Positions 43,251 through 53,023 are shown, numbered from the stretch's first letter. The stretch: 64,000 nucleotides of DNA from Nitrospirota bacterium (GCA_030682135.1 JAUXQT010000005.1:62001-126000); one strand, 5' to 3'. Program-made: numbers and translations. Notes: a model not told the origin generated them from the letters alone.

Positions 43251-44111
43251 CTAAGCCGTGTGGATCAATTGGCGCCACAAGAACTGCACGGTACTCTTCG
43301 GCAGTTGAGGGACAGGCCAATCGGCGATCTGCCCCGCAAGCTGGACGAACGCCCGGCTAGAAGGCGAATGAGGAAAACATTCTGTCACCGCCTTCTGCTG
43401 AAGCACCGCCATCGGCAGATAGTCGTCGAACGGGATATACCCCATGTACTCCAGATTGATATGCAGGAAACGATCCGCGGCTGCATCCAGCTTCCGGAAT
43501 GTCTGTGTCGCGTCGCGCTGACTCTTCACCATGTTGACCAACACTTTGAATCGGCGTTCCCGATGCTGCCGGCACAGGACTTTGATGAGCGCATAGGCGT
43601 CCGTCAGGGAGGTCGGTTCCGGCGAAATCACCACGACCGTTTCCTGCGCCGCAGAGGCAAAATAGGTCACATTGGGAGAAATCCCTGCCCCGGTATCGAT
43701 CAACAGCACATCCACCGTTTTCGCCACCTCTTCCAGCTCGCTTTGGAGCAGCAGTTGCTGCGCGTCGCTTAAAGATGTGAGTTGTGGCAGGCCGGAGCTT
43801 GCCGGAAGGACCTGGATGCCGGCGGGACCGGGAATGACGATATCGGACAAGTGGTGGGAACCGGCCAGCACATGTTCCAGCGTATACCGGGGCACCAGCC
43901 CCAAGAGCACATCGACATTGCCCAATCCCAAATCAGCGTCCAGCACCAGCACTTCTTTGCCGGCTCGCGACAATGCCACGGCAAGATTGGCCACGACATT
44001 GGTCTTCCCGACCCCGCCCTTTCCGCTCGTGACCGTAATCACATGGGTGTATGAACTTTCACGACCGGCCATCGGTTTCGCGGTATCCTGTGTACTCAGC
44101 AGATACTTCAT
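43251..44111 (-). CDS. flhG: Flagellar number regulator FlhG (FleN/MinD-like ATPase)
   Basis: A 286-residue ParA/MinD-type ATPase with deviant Walker A KGGVGKTNVVANLA (residues ~31-44), switch I/II patches DADLGLGNVDVLLG and LLIDTGAGI, and a C-terminal amphipathic part. It limits flagellar number and works with FlhF, its immediate upstream neighbour. The N-terminal DQAxxLR helix known to stimulate FlhF in some species is not clearly kept (QDTAKPM occupies that place). Confidence 0.92.
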   Translation of the reverse strand: MKYLLSTQDTAKPMAGRESSYTHVITVTSGKGGVGKTNVVANLAVALSRAGKEVLVLDADLGLGNVDVLLGLVPRYTLEHVLAGSHHLSDIVIPGPAGIQVLPASSGLPQLTSLSDAQQLLLQSELEEVAKTVDVLLIDTGAGISPNVTYFASAAQETVVVISPEPTSLTDAYALIKVLCRQHRERRFKVLVNMVKSQRDATQTFRKLDAAADRFLHINLEYMGYIPFDDYLPMAVLQQKAVTECFPHSPSSRAFVQLAGQIADWPVPQLPKSTVQFLWRQLIHTA

Positions 44112-44123
44112 GCGGGAGTCTCC

Positions 44124-45482
44124 CTACTGCGCGTGTTGTGGCGTCGTGCCGCCGACGGACGCGAGCATGTCGCATCCACGGGGTGACGAGAGGCCTGGTG
44201 ATGTAACGTGAACAGATCCGCGTTCGAGCAACAGATCGGCCAACCGTCCCGGTTGCGCCAGCTCGAGATCTTCCGGCACTTGTTGACCAATCCCCCAATA
44301 CGAAAGGGGCAAGGTCGTCTGGTAGGCCAGCTCGAAGAGATTTCCGTATTCAGCTGTCTCGTCCAGCTTGGTAAAGAGCAACCGGGTCGGCGCGCAGACG
44401 TCATACCGCGCCACCGTGCGACGGAGATCCTGCATCCTGGTGCAGGCGGAGAGGACCAGATGTGTCTCGATCGGGCCGTACGAGTCTTTGAGCCCGCCAA
44501 GATGAGCCAGCCGCGCCGTCTCATTCGCGCCAAACCCCGGCGTATCGATGAGAATGAGATTGGCGTCGCGATGACGGCGGATGCCATCCATCACATCGGC
44601 CGTGGTCTGCGCGGTCTCAAGCGTCACGCCCAACACATCGGCATACATACGGAGATGTTCGACCGCCGCCGTACGGCAGGTATCCAAGGTGATCAAGACG
44701 ACTGACTTGTGCTCTTCCAGGCGGTAATGTGTGGCGAGTTTCACGATCGCCGTGGTCTTACCGACTCCGCTCGGGCCGACAAACATGGCGACATTGTAAT
44801 TGTCCCCCGGGCTCAAGAGCGGCCCGCTGACCCGAATGCCCTCCTCAAGGAGCCGATGCAACGTCTCCTGAATATCGCCATCAGCCTGAGCCGTCTCCGA
44901 CGCAAGACGGCGGCGAAGCGCAAGACAGAGGTTCTCGGCGCTGGCAGGGCGCAGGCCTTGGTCGATCAACTGACGGCAGGCCCGTGCGATAGGAGCGGGA
45001 AATCCTGCGCCTCCCGTCGGCGCAGCATCGGGCAACGTCGTCGTCAGGCGTTGATGCAGCTCTCGGAGATCCTGCTTCAACCGATGGACTCGTTCCGTCG
45101 GCTTGACGCGCGGAGGCGCAACCGGTGACGGCACAGGGGCCGACTGGACAGTGGGTTGGGTCGTAGCGGAACGACGGAGTAAGGCGCTCAGGGTGTCCTG
45201 AAACAGAGGAGCGGGCTCCGGTGCCGCAGGAGGAGTCGGCGTCACCGGCCGCGCTTCCTGCCGTGGTACCGGGATAGCCGGCTGAGGGATCGGCGCGAAC
45301 TCTTTCGCGTCGCGATCGGTCGCCGCAGTCACTTCCAGCAACGGTTTGCCAAATAGTCCGAACGGCAAACTCCCCTGGCGCACGCGTTTCGTCGACAGGA
45401 TGATCGCATCAGGCCCCAACTCTGCCTTAATCTCGCGGATGGCCTCGTGCATGGTTTCAGCATGAAACAACTTCACCTTCAT
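44124..45482 (-). CDS. flhF: Flagellar-placement GTPase FlhF
   Basis: A 452-residue SRP-type GTPase: a B domain (MKVKLFHAETMHEAIREIKA), a Pro-rich linker (~60-125), the N domain and the G domain. G1 is VGPSGVGKTTAIVKLA (236-250), G2-like DTCRTAAVEHLR, G3 LIDTPG and G4 TKLDE (expected TKxD). It recruits early flagellar parts to the assembly site. GTG or ATG starts do not compete; ATG 45482 is the only start upstream of the B domain. Confidence 0.95.
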   Translation of the reverse strand: MKVKLFHAETMHEAIREIKAELGPDAIILSTKRVRQGSLPFGLFGKPLLEVTAATDRDAKEFAPIPQPAIPVPRQEARPVTPTPPAAPEPAPLFQDTLSALLRRSATTQPTVQSAPVPSPVAPPRVKPTERVHRLKQDLRELHQRLTTTLPDAAPTGGAGFPAPIARACRQLIDQGLRPASAENLCLALRRRLASETAQADGDIQETLHRLLEEGIRVSGPLLSPGDNYNVAMFVGPSGVGKTTAIVKLATHYRLEEHKSVVLITLDTCRTAAVEHLRMYADVLGVTLETAQTTADVMDGIRRHRDANLILIDTPGFGANETARLAHLGGLKDSYGPIETHLVLSACTRMQDLRRTVARYDVCAPTRLLFTKLDETAEYGNLFELAYQTTLPLSYWGIGQQVPEDLELAQPGRLADLLLERGSVHVTSPGLSSPRGCDMLASVGGTTPQHAQ

Positions 45483-45490
45483 GGCTTACC

Positions 45491-47611
45491 TCACAATCGT
45501 GGAAGTTCGACGTCCAGCCTGATCGTGTCCAGCGATTGAAGCTGGACCATCGCATCGATTTCATTGAGACCCAGCACCGGCACCGTACGGAGAATCCGGT
45601 CCGTTAAGCGGCGGATATGACGCCGCAGCATCGGGGAGCAGAGCACCACCGGCTGCTGGCCACGCGCCGCGACCCGTTCCGCCGCCTGTTTCAACGCCGT
45701 CAACAACTTCTGGGAGGTGCCAGGATCCAGATTCAGCATGCCCCCCTGCGGAAGCGCCGCAACCTGTTCACTGAGCGACCGATCTAAGCGCGGATCCAAT
45801 GTGATGACAGGCAACGTGCCGTCCGGAGCTTGATGCTGGCGCGTAATGGTCCGAGACAACGCCTGCCGCGCAATTTCCGTGAGTAATTCAGGGTCTTTCG
45901 TCGAGCTTGCATGATCGGCAATCGCTTCAAGGACGGAGCGCAGATCGCGGATCGGAATCCCTTCCCGCAGCAAGTTCCCCAGAATCCGCACCACCGAGCC
46001 TAACGGCAGTAACGTGGGAATCAATTCTTCGACGAGTCTGGGATGCGCCTTGGCGGTCTCGTCCAACAGGGCCTGCACCTCCTGCCGTCCCAACAATTCA
46101 TGTCCGTGACGCTTGATGATTTCAGACAGATGGGTCGCGATGGCCGAGCTGGCATCGACGACGGTATAACCGGCCAATTGCGCTTGCTCACGCATGGACT
46201 CCGGCACCCATAATGCGGGCAACCCGAACGCCGGCTCCTTGGTCGCCACACCCTGGATGGCGCCACGTTGCGCCGTCCCTGGATCGATCGCCAGGACGTG
46301 CGACGGCAGCACCTCTGATTTGGACAGCTCCACCCCCTTCAGCATGACGGCATACTCGTTGGGGCGAAGTTGCAGATTGTCGCGAATATGGATCGGAGGC
46401 AGAAGAAAGCCCATCGTCTCGGCAAACTGTTTCCGCAGGCCTTTGATACGCTCCAGCAGCGCAGTCCCATGGGTGCCTTCCACCATGCCGATGAGGCCAT
46501 AGCCCACCTGGACTTCCATCAAGTCGAGAGGCGCGACGTGAGAGGCCGCCTCTTCAGATTTCGCAGCAGCCGCAATAGCCGGGGCCGGCGTTGACTGTGT
46601 CGCTTGCTCTCCCTGTTGAGAGAGCCGGTAGGCTAAATAGGCGGCGGCGCCACCCAAACCAAGGAATGCCAGATGGGGCAGGCCGGGAATCAAGCCGAGG
46701 GCCAGCAAAATACCGGCGGCGGTTCCCACTGCTTTGGGCGACACCAGGACTTGCCCCATAATATCGGTGCCGAGGTCGCCGTCGGACGCGGCGCGCGTCA
46801 CAATGATGCCGGCCGCCGTCGACACAATCAGCGCGGGAATCTGTGCGACCAGCCCCTCTCCCACCGTCAACAAGGTATAGGTCTGTGCTGCCAGGCCGGG
46901 ACTCATGCCCTGCTGCAAGACGCCGATCGTCAATCCGCCCAAAATGTTCACGAACACGATGATGACCGCCGCTGTGGCATCGCCACGCACGAACTTGCTG
47001 GCGCCGTCCATCGATCCGTAGAAATCGGCCTCTTCGGCAATTTCACGGCGGCGGCGTCTCGCTTCCGTCTCGTTGATCAGCCCGGCATTCAAGTCTGCAT
47101 CGATGCTCATCTGCTTGCCCGGCATCGCGTCCAACGTGAACCGCGCGGCCACTTCGGCCACGCGCCCGGCCCCTTTCGTCACGACGACAAAATTGATGAT
47201 AACCAAGATGGCGAAGATTACGAGGCCGACCGTGTAGTTTCCGCCGACCACGAAGTTCCCGAATGCCCGGATCACCTCTCCCGCCGCCCCGGCCCCTTCG
47301 TTGCCATGGAGGAGGATGAGACGGGTCGAAGCGATATTCAGCGCAAGACGAAGCAGCGTGACCATCAGCAGCACGGACGGAAACGCCGAGAATTCGATCG
47401 GCCGCCGCACTTGCAAGCCCACAAGCAGGATGATGACCGACACGGTAATGTTGAACGCCAGGAGGAGGTCGAGAAGAAATCTCGGCAGCGGTAACAACAT
47501 GACCATGATTACCGACACCACGCCCAAGGACAGCATAATGTCCGGATGTTTGATGATCGACTGCGGTGAGAGGATCGGAGCCGTTGCCTGTATCGACGTC
47601 TGAGCTGCCAT
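45491..47611 (-). CDS. flhA: Flagellar export gate protein FlhA
   Basis: A 706-residue FlhA: eight predicted membrane segments in the first ~330 residues, including the FHIPEP-type loop with TKGAGRVAEVAARFTLDAMPG and KQMSIDADLNAGLI, and a large cytoplasmic domain (~360-706) that docks chaperone-substrate complexes. The linker (~330-360) is Ala/Gln-rich. Length is normal. It is separated from flhB by 12 bases. Confidence 0.97.
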   Translation of the reverse strand: MAAQTSIQATAPILSPQSIIKHPDIMLSLGVVSVIMVMLLPLPRFLLDLLLAFNITVSVIILLVGLQVRRPIEFSAFPSVLLMVTLLRLALNIASTRLILLHGNEGAGAAGEVIRAFGNFVVGGNYTVGLVIFAILVIINFVVVTKGAGRVAEVAARFTLDAMPGKQMSIDADLNAGLINETEARRRRREIAEEADFYGSMDGASKFVRGDATAAVIIVFVNILGGLTIGVLQQGMSPGLAAQTYTLLTVGEGLVAQIPALIVSTAAGIIVTRAASDGDLGTDIMGQVLVSPKAVGTAAGILLALGLIPGLPHLAFLGLGGAAAYLAYRLSQQGEQATQSTPAPAIAAAAKSEEAASHVAPLDLMEVQVGYGLIGMVEGTHGTALLERIKGLRKQFAETMGFLLPPIHIRDNLQLRPNEYAVMLKGVELSKSEVLPSHVLAIDPGTAQRGAIQGVATKEPAFGLPALWVPESMREQAQLAGYTVVDASSAIATHLSEIIKRHGHELLGRQEVQALLDETAKAHPRLVEELIPTLLPLGSVVRILGNLLREGIPIRDLRSVLEAIADHASSTKDPELLTEIARQALSRTITRQHQAPDGTLPVITLDPRLDRSLSEQVAALPQGGMLNLDPGTSQKLLTALKQAAERVAARGQQPVVLCSPMLRRHIRRLTDRILRTVPVLGLNEIDAMVQLQSLDTIRLDVELPRL

Positions 47612-47623
47612 ATAATTTAGACC

Positions 47624-48712
47624 TTACCTGGGCGCCTGTTTTGGGGTGAATCCGCGGGTGCGATAGACAAATGCCAGAATTTCTGCGACCGCCAGATACA
47701 GATTGGCTGGTATCTCCTTGCCAACCTCGACGAGTTTGTAGAGCGTCCGGGCCACAAACTTATTCTCGATCACCGACACGCCATGCTGCCTGGCCACTTC
47801 CCGAATCCGCTCAGCGAGAAAGCCCGCTCCTTTGGCCACCACGATCGGAGCGCCCGGCCGCGCGGTATCGTATTTCAGCGCGACGGCCAAGTGCGTCGGG
47901 TTGGTCACCACGACGTCCGCGGTCGGGACTGCGGCCATCATGCGTTTCTTCATCATCTCCCGCTGCATACTCCGCACGCGGCTCTTGATCTGCGGGTCGC
48001 CTTCCGAACTGCGATGTTCTTCTTTCACCTCGGCATGGGACATGCGCAACGAACGTTCCCATTCGAACCGTTGATAGAAATAATCGGCGCCTGCGACCAC
48101 GATGAACGCGCCGGTCACCGAGGCGGCGACTTTCAGGGTCAACCATCCCATGACGGTCAACAGGCCCCAGATGTCATATTCCACAAGTTCCGGGAGCCGA
48201 TCCATTTCCCCTCGGAGGACGAACACACCGATGGCGGCAATGACCGAAATCTTGAGCAACGCTTTGATCAACTCCGAGAGCGAACGGAACGACACGAGGC
48301 GGGAAAACCCCGACATGGGATTCAACCGCGAGGCATCGAACGGGAAAGAGGCTTTCCACATGAATCCCGTCTGCGCGAGCGAGGCGCCGGCTCCGACGAC
48401 CGCAAGGCCGCCCAAGACCGGAAGGAGCAACAGGATGGTCGACATACAGACTTGCACGACCAAGGAGTGGATATGATCGATCGTGAGACTCGCCTGAATT
48501 CCGCGATCGAACGAGTTGGACAACCCCAGACGAATGACGTCGGTGAGCTGCTGCACACCGGGACGAACCAGGAAAAATAACAGCCCGACTCCTGCGAGCT
48601 GCATGGCCGCCGTGGTCACATCACGGCTCATCGGGATGTTCCCCTCCAGTCGGGCATCCGCTTTCCGTTTCTCACTCCCCGGTTCTGTTTTATTATCTTT
48701 ATCGTCAGCCAT
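47624..48712 (-). CDS. flhB: Export substrate-specificity switch FlhB
   Basis: A 362-residue FlhB with four membrane segments and a cytoplasmic C-domain. The autocleavage motif NPTH (271-274, within VVTNPTHLAVALKYD) is intact. The N-terminus EPGSEKRKADARLEGNIPMS is conserved. FlhB switches from hook to filament substrates with FliK. It overlaps fliR by 8 bases. Confidence 0.96.
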   Translation of the reverse strand: MADDKDNKTEPGSEKRKADARLEGNIPMSRDVTTAAMQLAGVGLLFFLVRPGVQQLTDVIRLGLSNSFDRGIQASLTIDHIHSLVVQVCMSTILLLLPVLGGLAVVGAGASLAQTGFMWKASFPFDASRLNPMSGFSRLVSFRSLSELIKALLKISVIAAIGVFVLRGEMDRLPELVEYDIWGLLTVMGWLTLKVAASVTGAFIVVAGADYFYQRFEWERSLRMSHAEVKEEHRSSEGDPQIKSRVRSMQREMMKKRMMAAVPTADVVVTNPTHLAVALKYDTARPGAPIVVAKGAGFLAERIREVARQHGVSVIENKFVARTLYKLVEVGKEIPANLYLAVAEILAFVYRTRGFTPKQAPR

Positions 48713-49493
48713 GTCCCATGATCCTCAAGAGACCATTGATGGTCTCGTGCAATCCGATGAATTCCCGTTCGAGCATCGAGACCATGAAGGGTAACGACAA
48801 ACCCAAGACCACGAGCCCCGCGGCAATGGTCAGAGGAAAACTCAGCACGAATATATTGATCTGGGTCACGGCTCGCCCCAGCATGGCCAGCAGGATATTA
48901 ATGAGGACGACCGCCACGAGAACCGGTCCAGCCAGCTGCACGGCCACTTGAAACATATGCTGCGACAGGCGCAGCACTTCCTCGCCGACGGCGGGCGAGA
49001 GGTGTGCGCCGAACGGCGGAATCGACTCATAACTGGAGACGATGGCCGCCACGACCATCATGTGGGCATTCAGCGAGAGGAAGACCAGGGAAGCGACGAC
49101 GCTAAACAATTGTCCGACCATCGGCGTGGAATGCGATGTCATCGGATCCAGAAGCTGCGCGATACTGAACCCCATCTGGTTTCCGACAATTTCTCCGGCC
49201 ACCTCAAGCGCGGAAAAGAGCAACCTCACAGCCATGCCGATCACGAAGCCGATCATCAGTTCGCTCACAAGACCGGCCGTCATGGCGAGGGCATCAGGAG
49301 GAACCGGCGGAAGATGCATCGCCGGCGCCAAGGCCAGGGACAACATCAGCACGAGCGCCAATTTGATTCGAGGCGGAATAGTCCGTCCGCTCAACATCGG
49401 CATCGCCGTCACGATGCCCCCGATACGGGAGGCCACGACGAGAAATGACTGAAACTCAGGCAGCAGAAGATGGAGTGGCTGTGTCACGTTCAT
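48705..49493 (-). CDS. fliR: Export gate protein FliR
   Basis: A 262-residue membrane protein with about six hydrophobic segments and the family patterns FLVVASRIGGIVTAMPMLSG (family start) and GFVIGMAVRLLFSALEVAGE, then IVGNQMGFSIA. Part of the FliP5Q4R1 export channel. Directly downstream of fliQ and overlapping flhB. Confidence 0.94.
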   Translation of the reverse strand: MNVTQPLHLLLPEFQSFLVVASRIGGIVTAMPMLSGRTIPPRIKLALVLMLSLALAPAMHLPPVPPDALAMTAGLVSELMIGFVIGMAVRLLFSALEVAGEIVGNQMGFSIAQLLDPMTSHSTPMVGQLFSVVASLVFLSLNAHMMVVAAIVSSYESIPPFGAHLSPAVGEEVLRLSQHMFQVAVQLAGPVLVAVVLINILLAMLGRAVTQINIFVLSFPLTIAAGLVVLGLSLPFMVSMLEREFIGLHETINGLLRIMGHG

Positions 49494-49512
49494 GTTCGTT
49501 CGATAACAGGTG

Positions 49513-49782
49513 TTAATGCACGTAATTCGGAATGTTGGTGAAGAGCTCGGTCATAAATGTCGTCATCACACCCAACACCCAGGGCATGAACACAACGATC
49601 GCGCCGAATATGGTCAAGACCTTCGGCACAAACGTTAAGGTGGCTTCATTCAACTGCGTCATGGCTTGCAAGGCGCTGACTGCCAATCCGACGACGAGGC
49701 TGAGTCCCAGAAAGGGCGCGGACACGAGCAACGTCGTTTCTAAGGCTTGACGCCCTAACTCTGTCACCATTTCAGGAGTCAT
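49513..49782 (-). CDS. fliQ: Export gate protein FliQ
   Basis: An 89-residue protein with two membrane helices, the first ending in the conserved APFLGLSLVVGLAVSALQA followed by TQLNEATLTFVPK. One of the FliPQR core subunits. Spacing to fliR is 19 bases. Confidence 0.95.
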   Translation of the reverse strand: MTPEMVTELGRQALETTLLVSAPFLGLSLVVGLAVSALQAMTQLNEATLTFVPKVLTIFGAIVVFMPWVLGVMTTFMTELFTNIPNYVH

Positions 49783-49842
49783 CTCGCTCGCTCCTCTCGA
49801 ATCATGCTCACGACGCGCCTCTGGCCGCGCGCCGTTGCCTGT

Positions 49843-50625
49843 TCATTGGAAACTTTTGACCAACGATCCGACGATGAGATACCAGCCGTCGGCCAGCACA
49901 AACAGAATCAGTTTGAACGGGAGAGAGATCATCACCGGCGGCAACATCATCATACCCATGGCCATCAGAATGCTGGCCACCACCATGTCGATAATCAGAA
50001 AGGGAATGTAGATCAAGAACCCGATCTGAAACGACACTCTCAATTCACTGAGAATAAAGGCCGGAATCACCACATGAAGAGGAACCTGATCCACCGTGTC
50101 CGGCTTTGGAATCTTGCCGAGGTCGATGAAGAGCTCCAGGTCCTTATCCCGGATCTGTCTCAACATGAAAGCACGAATCGGTTGAATGCCTTTCGTCCAG
50201 GCTTCTTCATAGGAAATCTTTTCAGCCAGCAAGGGCTCGACCGCCTGGCTGTACACCGTCTGCCCCACCGGTGCCATAACAAAGACGGTCAGGAACAGGG
50301 CCAGGCTGATCAGGACCTGGTTCGGGGGCACTTGCTGTGTGCCCAACGCCTGACGGAGAAATGAGAGCACGATCACGATTCTGGTGAAGGACGTGACCAT
50401 GATAAAGAAGGCCGGCGCGAGCGAGAGCACCGTCAACAAGGCGAGGATTTGAAAGACGACGGCGGTTTGCTTCGGACCGGTCTGTCCCAAATCGATGGTG
50501 ACGGAAGGGTTGGTGCCGCCTACGGCTTCGTGCGCAAGCCCGAATGAGAGCCCGCATGTCAGTACGACGAAGAGAAGACAGGTCGAAGGAGCCGGTAGCG
50601 CCAGCCGGCGGTTACACAGTAGCAT
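49843..50625 (-). CDS. fliP: Export gate protein FliP
   Basis: A 260-residue FliP with a cleavable signal peptide (LLFVVLTCGLSFGLAHEA), four membrane helices and the family patterns PAFFIMVTSFTRIVIVLSFL and RQALGTQQVPPNQVLI. The FliP pentamer nucleates the export channel. It overlaps the end of fliO by 14 bases. Confidence 0.95.
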   Translation of the reverse strand: MLLCNRRLALPAPSTCLLFVVLTCGLSFGLAHEAVGGTNPSVTIDLGQTGPKQTAVVFQILALLTVLSLAPAFFIMVTSFTRIVIVLSFLRQALGTQQVPPNQVLISLALFLTVFVMAPVGQTVYSQAVEPLLAEKISYEEAWTKGIQPIRAFMLRQIRDKDLELFIDLGKIPKPDTVDQVPLHVVIPAFILSELRVSFQIGFLIYIPFLIIDMVVASILMAMGMMMLPPVMISLPFKLILFVLADGWYLIVGSLVKSFQ

Positions 50626-50998
50626 GGCCGCCTTTCATGTCCGTCTCGATCTGCGCTGATAGGCCCGAGGTGGGCACAGAAGGAACCTGCGACGGAACGG
50701 ACGCCGCCTTGGCCAACAACTGCCGGACCTGCTCCTGATCCGTAATCCTCCCGAAAGACACCAGATCCGTGGGGGTGACGCCGACGATCAGGAACTCTCC
50801 TGCCACCGATACGAGCGAAATCGTCTTGCGGGGACCGAGGTAGCCGCTCCCCAGCACCTGCACGATCGGCGCAGTCACAGGCGTGAACAGTCGCGCGCCG
50901 CCAAACCGCCGAACCAGCGCAACCAGCCCGGCGATCAGAGCCAGGACCAGCGCAAGAGCCGCCGCCATACGTAAGAAGCTGTCCCAGAAGTCGACCAT
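50612..50998 (-). CDS. fliO: Export-apparatus assembly protein FliO
   Basis: A 128-residue single-pass membrane protein (ALALVLALIAGLVALVRRFG) with a cytoplasmic tail containing GSGYLGPRKTISLVSVAGEF and LIVGVTP, typical of FliO. Start at ATG 50998, preceded by GGAG, rather than an upstream codon that would add 21 polar residues before the membrane helix. FliO stabilises FliP. Confidence 0.88.
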   Translation of the reverse strand: MVDFWDSFLRMAAALALVLALIAGLVALVRRFGGARLFTPVTAPIVQVLGSGYLGPRKTISLVSVAGEFLIVGVTPTDLVSFGRITDQEQVRQLLAKAASVPSQVPSVPTSGLSAQIETDMKGGHATV

Positions 50999-51020
50999 GC
51001 CGTCTCCGTCTCCCCTAGTC

Positions 51021-51377
51021 CTAGCCGAGTTGCTGAACCCGTTCGACTGTGCTGATGACATCGGTCAACCGGATGCCGTATTTCTCGTTCACCACCACCA
51101 CTTCACCGCGCGCAATCAGTTTATTATTGACCAGCACTTCCATGGCTTCGCCCGCAAGTTTTTCAAGTTCGACCACAGACCCCTGTCCGAGCTGCAGTAA
51201 TTCGCGAATCGCCATCTTGGTCGACCCCACCTGCACGGTCACCTGCATGGGAATATCGAGAATAAAATCCAAATTCTTCTGCGCCGGCACAGCCCCGCCG
51301 TTATCCACCTGCGGAAACGACGCCACCGGAGGGGACGATGCACCGGATTCAGATTTTGAGACGTCGATATCAGCCAT
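51021..51377 (-). CDS. fliN: Flagellar switch protein FliN
   Basis: A 118-residue FliN of normal length with the SpoA-domain signature LDFILDIPMQVTVQVGSTKM and LLQLGQGSVVELEKLAGEAM, VNNKLIARGEVVVVNEKYGI. A Ser/Pro-rich N-terminal ~35 residues precede it. Part of the C-ring with FliM and FliG and docking for FliH. Confidence 0.95.
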   Translation of the reverse strand: MADIDVSKSESGASSPPVASFPQVDNGGAVPAQKNLDFILDIPMQVTVQVGSTKMAIRELLQLGQGSVVELEKLAGEAMEVLVNNKLIARGEVVVVNEKYGIRLTDVISTVERVQQLG

Positions 51378-51406
51378 AGATCGTTCTCCTCAACAACAGG
51401 GCCCGC

Positions 51407-52381
51407 TTACGCAATCACCTTCGATACACGACAGGCATGGTTCCCCTTGAAGACACCGGGGCTTCCTTGAAACTTCAGGTAGCCCTCGACAAAACAGTCC
51501 AGAGGATCGCCCGGCCGTTGATCCAGGACGATGACATCTCCCGCCGTAAAGTTGAGCACGTCCTGCACCTTGACGGAGGCAGTCCCGAGCCTGACGGCGA
51601 CATTGAGCTCGCACTCTTGCAATCTCTCCCGGAACCGGCCCGCCCACCCGCCGTCCTGCTCGACATGATCGGACACCAGCCCTGAATAGAGTTTTTCTTT
51701 GATGGGCTCGAGCATGGAATAGGGATAGACGATGAACATATCGCGGGCGGTTTCGCCGATCACCACTTGCAGCGTCACCACAGCCACAATCTCGGAGGCG
51801 GAGACCACCATGGCAAACTGGGGGTTACTTTCCGAGCGCACATGCTGAATCTTGACCGTCATCAGCGCCTCCCAGGCTTTCTCAAGATCGAGGAAGGCCT
51901 GCTCGACTAACTTTTTGATGACGCGCAACTGGATGGATGTAAAATCGCGGCCTTCCGGTTTGACGTGTGTCTGCCCTTTGCCGCCGAAAAAGTAATCGAC
52001 AATCAGATAGACCAGGAACGCGTCCATCACAAAGAGCCCGTTACTGCGAAGCGGCTCCATATGAAAGACGTTCATCGAGGACGGCATCGGCACCTTCTTG
52101 AGGAATTCGCCGAACTTGGTGATCTGTGTGCCGACGACGGCGAATTCAATCGTGTCATGGAGCGCCGCTCCCCACGAAATCGATTGCCGGCGAATGAAAC
52201 GATCGTTGATCAGCTCGAGCGTCGGCATCCGTCCGCGAATGATCCGCTCTTGATTGAACAGATCGAACTGCTTGGCCCCCGATGCAGCAGCCGGCTCCTC
52301 TGCCGGTTTGGATTCGACGGCACCGGAATCGACTCCCTTTAAGAGAGCATCGATTTCGTCTTGGGAAAGGATTTTTTCCAT
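51407..52381 (-). CDS. fliM: Flagellar switch protein FliM
   Basis: A 324-residue FliM. N-terminal EKILSQDEIDALLKGVDSG carries the CheY-P-binding motif LSQDEIDALL. The middle domain and C-terminal SpoA domain (LNVAVRLGTASVKVQDVLNF) are complete. FliM links CheY signalling to rotor switching. Confidence 0.96.
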   Translation of the reverse strand: MEKILSQDEIDALLKGVDSGAVESKPAEEPAAASGAKQFDLFNQERIIRGRMPTLELINDRFIRRQSISWGAALHDTIEFAVVGTQITKFGEFLKKVPMPSSMNVFHMEPLRSNGLFVMDAFLVYLIVDYFFGGKGQTHVKPEGRDFTSIQLRVIKKLVEQAFLDLEKAWEALMTVKIQHVRSESNPQFAMVVSASEIVAVVTLQVVIGETARDMFIVYPYSMLEPIKEKLYSGLVSDHVEQDGGWAGRFRERLQECELNVAVRLGTASVKVQDVLNFTAGDVIVLDQRPGDPLDCFVEGYLKFQGSPGVFKGNHACRVSKVIA

Positions 52382-52402
52382 AGGTCCGGATCGTCCTTGT
52401 GG

Positions 52403-52966
52403 CTACTGCACGACGAAGTCAGTGAAATACACCGTATGCACGGCCGGTTTGGGGAGCAGACTGTTGACCCGCTGCGTAATTTCGTCGCGCAGCTGGAATT
52501 TCCCCTGGGTCGTGCGAATCGACGAAGATTCCTTGCTGGTCAACAGCACAAGTATCGTATCGCGTACCTGCGGAATGCGTTCGGTCAAGGCATCCGCCCC
52601 CTCCTGATTGTCCATCTCCAGCTTCACCGTCAGCTTCAAGTACTTCACATCTTGGGCATCGGCCAGGTTGACGATGAAGGGGTCCACATCGAACATGACG
52701 CCCTTGACCACGCCCGTTTTCCCCTCTCCTTTATGCCCGCTCTCGCCGTGACTCTCGGCTTTCGGTTCGCTGGCTTTCGGTTCGCTCGCCTCTGTTTTCG
52801 CCTCGTCGCCCCCATGACCTCCAGAGGTCATTTTAAAAATGGCGAAGGCCGCTCCGATGCCCAGCAACAGAGTCCCGACAACAATGATGATGACCATTTT
52901 CATGGGGATTCCGGCGGAAACTGCGACCGGGGCCTTCCCATCCTCAGCGGTTGCTGCATCTGACAT
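52403..52966 (-). CDS. fliL: Flagellar basal-body protein FliL
   Basis: A 187-residue FliL with one membrane helix (MVIIIVVGTLLLGIGAAFAI), a Gly/Glu/Ser/His-rich linker and a periplasmic stomatin-like domain ending in a C-terminal VHTVYFTDFVVQ. Start ATG 52966 with GGAGG upstream; the longer frame is not homologous. FliL reinforces the stator-rotor interface. First gene after the σ54-type promoter. Confidence 0.92.
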   Translation of the reverse strand: MSDAATAEDGKAPVAVSAGIPMKMVIIIVVGTLLLGIGAAFAIFKMTSGGHGGDEAKTEASEPKASEPKAESHGESGHKGEGKTGVVKGVMFDVDPFIVNLADAQDVKYLKLTVKLEMDNQEGADALTERIPQVRDTILVLLTSKESSSIRTTQGKFQLRDEITQRVNSLLPKPAVHTVYFTDFVVQ

Positions 52967-53008
52967 AAGATCCTCCTCTAGTCCAACGGTGACAGGAACA
53001 GGGAGTTT

Positions 53009-53023
53009 GCAATGCGTATGCCA
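53009..53023 (-). promoter_or_regulatory. σ54-type promoter of the fliL-fliA operon
   Basis: TGGCATACGCATTGC on the minus strand followed by AAA: GG (53022-53021) and GC (53010-53009) are 10 bases apart and both boxes match the consensus TGGCAC-N5-TTGC except at -19. Predicted start ~31 bases before fliL. Confidence 0.82.
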
